This document shows positions 1 through 6,614 of a stretch of DNA of 6,614 nt, in pieces. The notes below the pieces were generated by a model, which saw only the letters and a list, made by a program, of their open reading frames with translations, was not told the origin of the DNA and searched no databases. The first letter of the stretch is position 1, and each line of letters opens with the position of its first letter. Origin of the DNA: Bacteroidales bacterium (GTDB taxonomy: Bacteria; Bacteroidota; Bacteroidia; Bacteroidales; UBA4417); NCBI GenBank assembly GCA_016707705.1, contig JADJHD010000027.1, forward strand, positions 1-6,614, read 5' to 3'. Position numbers and translations under genes: made by a program.

Positions 1-1141
1 ACGACCGGGATTGGACATTACATCAAGGAGGCGGGCGGGCAACCCTGAATCAGATTGGTGGCGCCTCAGGTTGATGAAGGCGTAATTGGGAATTTCATGT
101 CGGCACGCTTCAACAAGCAGGCTCACCTGGGTGCTTTTCTGCCTATGATTGATGAAGGATTACGCTATAAACCCTCTCTCTCCGTTGAAGGTGCCTGTGC
201 GTCCGGCGGACTGGCCCTCATCAGTGGAATAAAGTCTGTTCTGGCTGAAACTGCAGATACCGTTTGGCCTTGGTGTTTGAAGTTCAGAATACAGTTAAAG
301 CTATTTACGGAGCAGATATTCTGGCTGGTGCCGGATGGTTCCAAAACCGCAAAAAGGGACATGCCTATTTCTTCCCCGGACAATTCAGCGACAGGGCAGG
401 GGTTTATAATGAGAAATTTGGCAAGGAATATACAAGAAAAGGACTGGCTCGCTGGTACAGGAATGCCATAGAAAATGCAAGGCTTTGTCCAACAGCTCAG
501 AATTTCCACAATACCGCTTCCGATCTGGAAACTGGCTTCCGCCGAACCCAATCCGAAAGTCTTTACTGAACACCTGAATTTCCTCGATTGCTCCAAGGTG
601 AGTGATGGTGCTTCTTCCATCGCCATTATGTCGGAAGAAGGCCTGAAATGCAGGAATCAGCAAGAAGGATGCCATAAATCGTAGGTATTACCATGCCGTT
701 GAGGATATTACACAGCCACCTCAGGATCCTACCGTTGTTTCAACAATTCGTGAAGCTGCCCGCCAGGCGTTGAAATCTGCCGGAATTACCAAGGAACAAC
801 TGGCAACAGTTGAGCTCCACGACTGCTTCACAATTGCCGGTATTCTGGGAATAGAAGCTCTTGGATTTGCTGAACACGGGGAAAGGTGCAGGAATCTGTT
901 GCCGCAGGAAATACCGCACGCGACGGCGTATTCGGTAAATACCACCGGCGGACTCATAGGCTGGGGACACCCAACAGGTGCTACCGGCGTTCATATGGCC
1001 GTTACAATCTGGGAACAGTTAACCGGAAAGGCTGGTGCCAACCAAATCAGTATCCATCCTGATCGTCCCTACGGAATGACCATAAATATGGGTGGCGACG
1101 ATAAAACAGTGGTTGCTCTGGTTTATAAAAGGGCAGAATAG
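1..1141 (+). CDS. Acetyl-CoA acetyltransferase / SCP2-type thiolase, 5' partial, frameshifted
   Basis: Thiolase-superfamily enzyme that cleaves or condenses acyl-CoA; members of this SCPx/SCP2-like branch act in fatty acid or related acyl-CoA metabolism in the cytosol. Seen in sequence: the nucleophile motif EGACASGG (Cys codon 196-198), then FTEHLN and DCSKVSDGA (about 555-612), VELHDCF (His codon 818-820) and near the C terminus GWGHPTGATG (His 968-970), ending at TAG 1139-1141. HDCF replaces the late Cys-Gly motif of classical thiolases, as is known for this branch. About 375 residues remain of a usual 420-430, so the start lies upstream of base 1. The reading frame moves from frame 1 (to about 262) to frame 3 (264-540), back to frame 1 (545-648), then frame 2 to the end. 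A TGA at 46-48 also interrupts frame 1. The run near 258-285 fits a sequence reading TVLALGVEVQNT if three homopolymer lengths are corrected, so errors are likelier than true decay. The exact acyl substrate cannot be told. Confidence 0.88.
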
Positions 1142-1148
1142 CCTCTAA

Positions 1149-1849
1149 TTATTCACCTTTGGTCTTCTTCTTCAGCAAATCGTCCATCATATCAATCTGG
1201 ACTTTCTGTATCTCCATCATTTCCTGGTGCTGATGAAGGATGAGGTGATCCATCTTTTCATGGAGCATTCTGATCTCCAGTTCTGATTTCAGGTTGATCA
1301 TATAATCCTTTTTGGCCCGATCCCTGTCTTTTTCCTCCTGCCTGTTCTGGCTCATCATAATCACCGGCGCCTGCAATGCTGCAACACATGATAGGATAAG
1401 GTTCAGAAGAATAAAAGGGAATGGGTCAAAGGCACGGTTTGCAAGCCAGAAAACATTTATCGCAATCCATACAAGCAGGAATCCCATGAAGGACAGGATA
1501 AACGTCCAGCTTCCTCCAAAAGTCGCAACCTTATCTGCAATTCGCTGCCCGAAGGTGAGTTTTGATGGTTTTTCGCTGTCGAGTTTATCTGACAATGTAG
1601 TTTGCTTACTCAACGACTTCAGTACTTTCTTCTCCAAATCAGAGAGTTCTCCCGTTTCGTGGGTTAACAAATCGGAAATATATCGTTCCCGGTATATATT
1701 CAATTCGGAAATCGCCAGGTATTTATCCTCAGTAAAATCGGGATTTTCCCTGACAATATAATCCAGCACCGACTGCCTTATTGCTTTTCCGGAAACTCTT
1801 TCCTGAAGTGGAAATTCCTTTTTGATAGATCACTTGAGAATGTTTTCAC
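1149..1849 (-). CDS. DUF1003 family membrane protein
   Basis: Membrane protein of the DUF1003 family; the function is not established. The main frame is open from about 1820 down to TAA at 1151-1149. Counting from the GTG at 1769, residues 71-86 hold the conserved LTFGQRIADKVATFGG stretch, residues about 88-110 and 117-139 are two hydrophobic helices separated by a short FDPFP turn, and residues 140-200 are charged and rich in E, K, M and Q (SQNRQEEKDRDRAKKDY), probably a cytoplasmic coiled coil. The frame continues upstream of 1769 through VSGKAIRQ, a family N-terminal motif, so 1769 is not the true start. I prefer GTG at 1849-1847: it reads MKTFSSDLSK and joins the main frame if one A is restored in the run near 1820. 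AGGG lies a few bases upstream. The gene stands alone and converges on the thiolase with a 7-base gap. Family assignment is secure; the start is inferred. Confidence 0.88.
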
Positions 1850-1975
1850 TGCCCTGATTATTAGGAATAGTTCCAAAACCTGAATAGACTATATACGACA
1901 GATGTGCCTAACCTATTCACTTGTGAAGTTACTACTTACGGATAGAGTGGTCAAAAAAAAATATAAATGTTCAGA
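1850..1975. other. Intergenic region upstream of the DUF1003 gene
   Basis: AT-rich, non-coding stretch between the DUF1003 start and the end of the xanthine dehydrogenase locus. It should contain the DUF1003 promoter, reading leftward, but I see no convincing match to a Bacteroidota (TTTG / TAnnTTTG) or sigma-70 promoter. The run of nine A at 1953-1961 is nine T on the minus strand and may belong to the adjacent terminator. The short open frame beginning at 1902 on the plus strand crosses the terminator and the xanthine dehydrogenase 3' end and is not considered a gene. Confidence 0.5.
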
Positions 1976-2000
1976 AGCCCCAAAAAAGGGGTTTCGGGCT
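1976..2000 (-). terminator. Probable rho-independent terminator of the xanthine dehydrogenase locus
   Basis: Two bases beyond the TGA of the molybdopterin part (2005-2003), the minus strand reads AGCCC, GAAA, CCCC, T6, GGGGCT. The outer AGCCC pairs with GGGCT; alternatively CCCC pairs with GGGG around the T6 loop. A run of nine T follows 14 bases later (1961-1953) rather than directly, which weakens the call. Position and GC-rich symmetry support a transcription end. Confidence 0.5.
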
Positions 2001-2002
2001 AC

Positions 2003-4339
2003 TCAATCATTAATCAGAAATTGGTCAGGACCGTTTTTCAGCTCTTCAATACAGAGCAGGATATTTTCATTTGTGGCCGGAATGCCCAGGGAAATTTCAG
2101 TTGATTCGGCAGTAGTTGCTGAAACAGCTTCCCTGATTGCCATCCAGACGGATAGCGACAGCATGAAGGGGGGTTCTCCAACAGCCTTGCTTCCGTGAAT
2201 AGTCCCGGGATTAGGCATTGATTCCAAAGTTTCATTAAACTCTGCCGGAATATCATCCATTACAGGGATTTGTAGGGTGTCAGGAGATGCATTCAAAAGG
2301 GTTCCTTTGGAATCCCACCTGAGATCTTCCGTGATTATCAGCCCACACCCTGTATAAATCCGCCCCCTGATTTGTCCGAGATCTATTTCAGGATTCATGG
2401 AATTACCAACATCATGGAGAATATCAGCACGCAGCAACTTTACAAATCCGTTCAGAAGATCAACTTCCACCTCCGAAACAGCCATTCCGAAAGCAAAATA
2501 ATAAAAAGGATTTCCACGACCCTTGTCCTTGTCCCAGTGAATTCCGGGAGTACGATAATAACCTGTCGCACTCAGACCGGTTTGCATGAGGTATGCTTTG
2601 CCGATCAGTTGAGGAAAGGAAATGGAGATTTCAGGTAGGTCGATGAACTTACCTTGTCATTTCCAAAGACAATATCCTCAGCCTTGATTTCCTTCTTGTA
2701 TTCAGCCGCAAATAATGTTGCAGCTACTTCCGAAAGCCTGGTTTTCAGTTTTGTCACGGCAAGCTGAATCGCCATTCCATTCAGGTCGGAACCAGATGAG
2801 GCTGCAGTAGCGGAGGTATTCGGGATTTTTCCGGTATTTGTTGATTCCACCCTTACAAACTCTGCTGAAATACCCAATTCCTTTGCTGCCACCTGCTTCA
2901 TTTTGGTGTGAAGCCCTTGTCCCATCTCAGTTCCACCATGATTCACCGTGACCGTTCCATCCTGATAGATATTCACCAATGCACCGGCCTGATTCAGGAA
3001 ACTGGTGGTAAAGGAGATTCCGAATTTGATAGGAGTGAGGGCAATCCCTCGTTTCCGGGTTTCATTCCTTGCATTGAAAGCTTCAATTTCTTTCCTTCGG
3101 GATTCATAGGATGATGAAAGCATCAGTCGCTCAAACATCAGTTGCAGCCGGTTGTTCTCTACCGCTTTGCCATAATGGGTAACAGCCTTTTCCCGGTAGT
3201 GTGAAGTTGCTGAATCTAACCTGTGCAGGATCAAGCTTCAGTTTCCTTGCAATTGAATCCATGATATGCTCAATCACCGCCATGCCCTGCGGACCGCCGA
3301 ATCCACGAAATGCCGTATTTGAAGGGAGATTGGTCTTGCAAACCCTTCCGGAAACAAACAGGTTTGGAATGTAGTAGGCATTATCGATGTGAAACAAGGC
3401 TCTTTCAAGGATAGCCCAGCTGAGGTCGGTTGCACATCCTCCATTGCTGAATAGCTGAACCGAAACGGCCAGCAATTCTCCCTTTTCATTGAATCCGGCT
3501 TTGTACTTACCGAGGAATGGATGGCGCTTTCCTGTGTATCGCTGATCCTCGTCACGGGTCAGGCGGATCTTTACCGGACATCTTGCTGGCATCGGCAAGC
3601 GGGGCAACCAGAGCAGCAATATGATTTGCCTGTGTTTCCTTGCCTCCAAAACCTCCGCCCATGCGTTTAACCTCCGTAGTAACCATATTCCTTCCTATTC
3701 CCAATACTTCAGCTCCAATAGCCTGTGTTTCGGAAGGATGCTGGGACGAGCAGTGCACAAGCATTTCCCTGTTTTCCCCGGGAATGCAAAGACTGGCCTG
3801 GGTTTCAAGATACCAATGCTCCTGTCCTCCTGTTTCAAACTCTCCTTCGATATAAAAAGGGCAGGAGGAAGGATTTCTTCCAGGGTTTCGGTTTGATAAC
3901 CCTTGCAGGACCAAAAATGAGTCCTTCTCAATGGCAGTTTGTATGTCGAGGATGGGTTCTTCCTCTTCAATTTGAAGTTTTATCAGTCTGGCAGCATATC
4001 GTGCAACTTCCTGCGATTCAGCTGCATTAGACAAATCGCCTGTCCGATGCAATTCAGTTCATCATTCGCAAGGCATGGCTCATCATGTATAACCGGACCG
4101 AGCTGGTTTTCACCCGGAATATCCTTAGCAGTCAGTATTGCATGTACTCCTGGAACCTTGGCGGCTTCATCGTAATCAATGCCCAGCAGCCTTCCTTTAG
4201 CTCAGGACTGAATAGAACCTGTCCATAAAGCATTCCTGCAGGCTCTACAATATCATCGATAAAAGGGCTTTCCCGGTGACATGGGAAACAGCGCTTTCAT
4301 GATGCTGGGAATCCGCATCAAAATTCGATTTATATGCAT
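2003..4339 (-). CDS. xdhB: Xanthine dehydrogenase, molybdopterin-binding (large) part, frameshifted
   Basis: Molybdenum-cofactor part of xanthine dehydrogenase, which hydroxylates hypoxanthine to xanthine and xanthine to urate in purine breakdown. In order on the minus strand: HESAVSHVTG (about 4301), GGQEHWYLE, CSSQHPSE, GGGFGGKE (3659-3636), TGKRHPF, NTAFRGFGGPQG (about 3319-3284), NHGGTEMGQG, NTSATAASSG, and SKAVGEPPF (Glu 2176-2174), ending at TGA 2005-2003. By known correspondence to the bovine enzyme, the Glu of GGKE, the Arg of AFRGF and the Glu of GEPP are the active-site Glu802, Arg880 and Glu1261; the first two favour xanthine dehydrogenase over aldehyde oxidase. About 750-780 residues, as expected for XdhB. 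Frame jumps are visible near 4262, 4210, 4035, three within 3847-3905, 3578, 3200, 2648, and a compensating pair at about 2330-2360 that would restore GGFIQGVGW. No clear start codon: the frame is continuous with the FAD part upstream. The ATG at 4339 is out of frame and only a candidate. Confidence 0.93.
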
Positions 4340-5786
4340 CTTGCCTGATATTTGAGGTAGTTTCAACGTACAATTTTCGAAGCAGATTTCCTGCCATTAT
4401 TTTTCGGGCTTCCTTTCCCGAACGGGCATCTGAAATGGGATTGAATTCTTCAGTTACCAGTTTGGCGGCCTCTTCTGCAGTCTCCCTGTTCCATTCCTTT
4501 CCTTTCAGATATTTCTCTGCATTGCTGGCCCGGGATGTTTTGGCAGCCATACCTCCAAAGGCGAGAATAGCCTTGTCAATACTGCCAATGAGGTTAAATT
4601 CAAGTCGCGCCGACATGCTTACTGTTGAGATATCCAGTTCGCGTCGTTTCGACACTTTGAAGAACCTTATGGTATGTGAAATAGCACTTTTGGGTATACG
4701 GAATGAATGAATAATTTCATCCGGTTTAAGTTCAGTAGTTCTGTATCCTGTGATAAAATCCTCCACTGGCATTTCCCTTTCAGCCGAACTGCTTTTCAGG
4801 ATAATGCCGGCTTCAAGGCTGATCATTACCGGAATAAGGTCACCAATGGGAGATGCGGAACCTATATTTCCCGCTGCTGAGCCAGATTGCGGATCTGATG
4901 CGATGCAAAGACGCCAATACCTCATCCAGCACCGGTATGCTTTTTGCTCATTTGCTCAAATATCGTTTATAGGTGTTCCTGCGCTGATTATCCAGCAATC
5001 TGCCTCTTCCCGGCAAAAATCCAGCTCCTGTAGTCCGGAAAGATCCAGTATTTCAGGCAGCAGCTCGAACTTCTTGCTTTGTCTGAGAGCAAGATCTGTG
5101 GCTCCTGTTGAGAGCAGGGCAGAAGGGTGGTTTTTTTCTTTGAGCAAGAGCCTCATTCAGATTCCCGGGTTTATGATACAATTGAATTGAAGATTTCAGT
5201 TCAAGAGATTGGGATTGGAGAGATAGCAGATATCCAGCAACTTCTTCTTCTTTTGCCGAAAACTGATCTTTTCCATCCGACTGCAGGGATTTGACGGCAA
5301 CATCGAGTATAGGCGTATAACCGGTACATCTGCAGAGGTTTCCACTCATCGAGCTGATTGCAGTTGACCTGTCAGAGGGAAGATTACTCTTGTACAGTGA
5401 AACAGTGACATTACAATTCCCGGAGTGCAAAACCCGCACTGACTGCCATAATGCTCAACCATCCATTGCTGGACGGGATGTAAATTCTTCCCTTCAGATA
5501 GATTTTCAACGGTTATAAGCTGCTTTCCATGCAGCCAGGGCAGAAATACCAGGCATGAATTAACAGCCACGTACCTGAGCGTTTTTGAGTCTGTGGGAAT
5601 GGCTGCAACTACTGTGCAGGCGCCGCAATCTCCTTCGGCACAACCCTCTTTCACACCCTTATGGTCATGAAGGGAGCGGAGGTAATTCAGAACAGTAGTG
5701 GATGGTAAATACCCTTTGGCCGTTCAGAACGATTTCAACAGGTTCATTCCCAGTAAAACCGAACGGCTTGAGTTAACATCTGGCAT
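4340..5786 (-). CDS. xdhA: Xanthine dehydrogenase, [2Fe-2S] and FAD (small) part, frameshifted
   Basis: Electron-transfer part of xanthine dehydrogenase; it passes electrons from the molybdenum site through two [2Fe-2S] clusters to FAD and then to NAD+. Seen in order: a ferredoxin-like domain with KEGCAEGDCGACTVV (Cys codons 5642, 5627, 5618) and the fourth Cys in NSCLVF (5555); a helical second-cluster domain with SQCGFCTPG (Cys 5438, 5429) and NLCRCTGY (Cys 5334, 5328); a FAD domain with LLSTGATDLAL (about 5110) and GNIGSASPIGD (about 4865); and the flavoprotein C-terminal domain with RRELDISTVS and PISDARSG, closing at GNLLRKLY (about 4390-4368). The start is probably ATG 5786-5784 (MPDVNSS), followed by a jump into PFGFTGNEPVEIVLNG. 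Further jumps lie near 5690, 5425, 5135, 4960, 4945, 4915 and 4885. About 480 residues, normal for XdhA. No stop separates it from the molybdopterin part, so the two may be one polypeptide. Confidence 0.93.
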
Positions 5787-5877
5787 GATCTTTCGCTTTA
5801 ATCGAAATTTCTCACGTAAAACAAAGAATTCCATGTACCATCGGTAGAATCAATGCATGATTAGTTCAAACAGGATT
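5787..5877. other. Leader region of the xanthine dehydrogenase locus
   Basis: About 90 bases between the tRNA terminator and the probable xanthine dehydrogenase start; no gene. Because the hairpin at 5883-5898 should end upstream transcription, the promoter for the leftward xanthine dehydrogenase transcript should lie here. The minus strand holds a TTTG about 20 bases before a TACCGATG, a weak partial match to the Bacteroidota TTTG / TAnnTTTG pattern. I see no palindromic operator or riboswitch. Confidence 0.35.
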
Positions 5878-5898
5878 AAAAAGGCTTTTGAGGAAGCC
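5878..5898 (-). terminator. Rho-independent terminator after tRNA-Cys
   Basis: On the minus strand GGCTT (5898-5894) and AAGCC (5887-5883) form a 5-bp stem around a 6-base CCTCAA loop, followed directly by five T (5882-5878). It starts three bases past the tRNA discriminator base, the usual place for a tRNA transcript end, and separates that transcript from xanthine dehydrogenase. Confidence 0.75.
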
Positions 5899-5900
5899 GG

Positions 5901-5971
5901 AGTACTGAGCGGATTCGAACCGCTGTACACGGTTTTAGCGACCGTTGCCTAACCGCTCAGCCGCGACATCC
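5901..5971 (-). tRNA. tRNA-Cys-like gene with abnormal anticodon loop and acceptor stem
   Basis: The minus strand reads a 71-base tRNA-like sequence, the usual tRNA-Cys length without CCA. Seen: D-arm GCTGAGCGGTTAGGC, anticodon stem ACGGT/ACCGT, short variable loop GTAC, T-arm AGCGG-TTCGAAT-CCGCT, and a U discriminator followed by CC. The body resembles Bacteroidota tRNA-Cys as I recall it, where the anticodon loop is CTGCAAA (anticodon GCA). Here the loop reads CGCTAAA, so the universal T33 is G and the literal anticodon is CTA. The loop has the same base composition as the expected one with a T moved, which fits one deletion plus one insertion. The acceptor stem is also imperfect: GGATGTC faces only six bases (CAGTAC). 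CCA is not encoded. It lies 24 bases beyond the CWC gene and is closed by a terminator. Identity as tRNA-Cys is an inference from the arms; tRNA-Ser and tRNA-Leu are excluded by the short variable loop. Confidence 0.68.
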
Positions 5972-5995
5972 TTAGCGGTTGCAAATGAAGAGTTT

Positions 5996-6185
5996 TCAAC
6001 AAAATTGCAATGAGAAATTGTCGCGAGGGCTGCCATAAAGTTTAAGGCATTCCGGACAAAGGCATGAATTGTATTCCCGTTCCCGAGTTCTCGGAATTCA
6101 ACTGGAATATCATACACATAGCACCAGACTGAACGATGATGAACATAAAACTCTGCTCCGCAACGGGGGCACTTGGTTTCTTCAT
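5996..6185 (-). CDS. Small cysteine-rich CWC family protein, frameshifted
   Basis: A small protein of about 60 residues with paired cysteines, probably metal-binding; I recognise the cysteine-rich CWC family, whose function is unknown to me. Seen across frames: ATG at 6185-6183 reads MKK and, with one A restored, continues TKCPRCGAEF (Cys codons 6171 and 6160). A middle part contains another Cys and the stretch YDIPVEFRE. The C-terminal signature CLCPECLKLYG is at 6064-6035 (Cys 6064, 6058, 6049), ending at TGA 5998-5996. Family members have this CPRCG ... C.C ... CLC..CL layout and about this length. At least three frame jumps are needed, so no single open frame shows the gene. It starts about 40 bases after folB and ends 24 bases before the tRNA-Cys gene, so the three may share a transcript. 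The gene call rests on two matching ends with the right spacing. Confidence 0.68.
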
Positions 6186-6225
6186 TTCTGTTCCCTAGGC
6201 TTTTTCGTTTGGGATTTGGTTTACG

Positions 6226-6614
6226 TCACATCTCCGGCATCATTAAATCACCGACTGCTGCTATTTTTTGCTTCTTTTCGAGAGTCACGCTTCGTATAAC
6301 CTTACCACCTTCGGCCAAGGACGGGTTCAGTTTCATGATTTTACCTTCAAATAAAGCTTCGGTGGATTTGCAAAATAACGTGGTATCCTCTTGTCGACAT
6401 GCTCCAGAAGATGGGATTTTACTTAAGCCATTTCTGCCTTTACCAGCTTATAAACTGCCTGATAATTCACGGTTTTATGAAGATCATCCTCTGCTTCAAG
6501 CCTCGGTTGTTTCTGCCAATAGCCAGATCCATAAAAACCTTGTTCCAATCACTCTTTCTTCCTTAAAACACCCGTGATAGGCGAAGAATTCCATTCTTCA
6601 ATCTGTATAAGTCC
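6226..6614 (-). CDS. folB: Dihydroneopterin aldolase, 5' partial, frameshifted
   Basis: Folate-pathway enzyme that splits 7,8-dihydroneopterin into 6-hydroxymethyl-7,8-dihydropterin and glycolaldehyde in the cytosol. Seen across frames on the minus strand: FFAYHGCFKEERVIGT (about 6590-6540), with the family's catalytic-site Glu in the KEER segment; KTVNYQAVYKLV (about 6475-6440), with the conserved active-site Tyr; LSKSHLLEHV and KRIPRYF (about 6425-6385); and MKLNPS followed by EGGKVIRSVTLE (Lys codon 6333-6331, the catalytic Lys of the KLNPP motif), ending at TGA 6228-6226 after MMPEM. About 125 residues are visible, nearly a full FolB; only a few N-terminal residues and the start codon lie beyond the window. 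Jumps near 6605, 6525, 6490, 6425 and 6340 hide the gene; two of them are fixed by restoring one base to a homopolymer (T near 6425, A near 6340). It is followed by the CWC gene. Confidence 0.85.

Noticed and set aside
165..675. Minus-strand open frames opposite the thiolase
   Set aside because: They are shadows: the plus strand carries ordered thiolase motifs over the same bases.
1312..1761. 149-residue open frame on the plus strand
   Set aside because: It is antisense to the well-supported DUF1003 gene and shows no recognisable motif.
2003..5786. Xanthine dehydrogenase as a decayed pseudogene
   Set aside because: All cofactor and active-site residues are intact, shifts concentrate in homopolymers, and unrelated neighbours show the same damage.
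5840..5870. Bacteroidota-type promoter (TTTG, about 20 bases, TACCGATG) for xanthine dehydrogenase
   Set aside because: Only the TTTG and TA positions match; too weak to call as a feature.
5901..5971. Amber suppressor tRNA (anticodon CUA)
   Set aside because: U33 is missing and the loop is a rearrangement of the normal tRNA-Cys loop in a region full of indels; error is much more likely.
5935..6117. 60-residue minus-strand open frame running into the tRNA
   Set aside because: It includes a piece of the CWC protein (YDIPVEFRE) but then leaves the frame holding CLCPEC and reads into the tRNA; a frameshift artefact rather than a separate gene.
6173..6577. 134-residue open frame on the plus strand at the right end
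   Set aside because: It is antisense to folB, whose conserved motifs lie on the minus strand; no family features.
1..6614. Mobile element, CRISPR array, phage or defence system
   Set aside because: No transposase or integrase motifs, no spaced direct repeats and no terminal inverted repeats were seen on either strand.

Overview
The window looks like chromosomal DNA of a Bacteroidota-type bacterium. This is an inference: the DUF1003 protein, the small cysteine-rich CWC protein and a tRNA-Cys without an encoded CCA all resemble versions I associate with that phylum. It also reads like uncorrected long-read sequence. Almost every gene jumps frame several times while keeping its family motifs in order, and many jumps lie in homopolymer runs that are one base too short. 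I therefore treat the genes as probably intact in the organism and broken by sequencing error, and I give each one a merged span rather than listing fragments.

Layout. On the plus strand, 1-1141 holds the downstream part of an SCP2/SCPx-type thiolase whose start lies outside the window. Everything else is on the minus strand. From right to left: folB (dihydroneopterin aldolase, start beyond 6614, end about 6226); a small cysteine-rich CWC-family protein (6185-5996); a tRNA-Cys-like gene (5971-5901) followed at once by a terminator hairpin (5898-5883 plus a U run); a xanthine dehydrogenase locus of about 3.8 kb (5786-2003), with the [2Fe-2S]/FAD part first and the molybdopterin part second; a probable terminator (2000-1976); and a DUF1003 two-helix membrane protein (1849-1149). 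The DUF1003 gene converges on the thiolase with 7 bases between the stop codons.

Function. The xanthine dehydrogenase parts carry the two 2Fe-2S cysteine sets, the FAD-binding loops and the active-site Glu, Arg and Glu expected for purine hydroxylation (hypoxanthine to xanthine to urate). The FAD part reads into the molybdopterin part without a stop or a convincing new start, so a single-chain enzyme is possible, though indel density makes this uncertain. The other genes are housekeeping functions (folate synthesis, fatty acid or CoA metabolism, cysteine tRNA) with no obvious link to purine breakdown.

I found no mobile element, CRISPR array, phage gene or clearly new system. The points most worth checking are the possible xanthine dehydrogenase fusion, the abnormal tRNA-Cys anticodon loop, and the two genes at the right end that are hidden by frameshifts.
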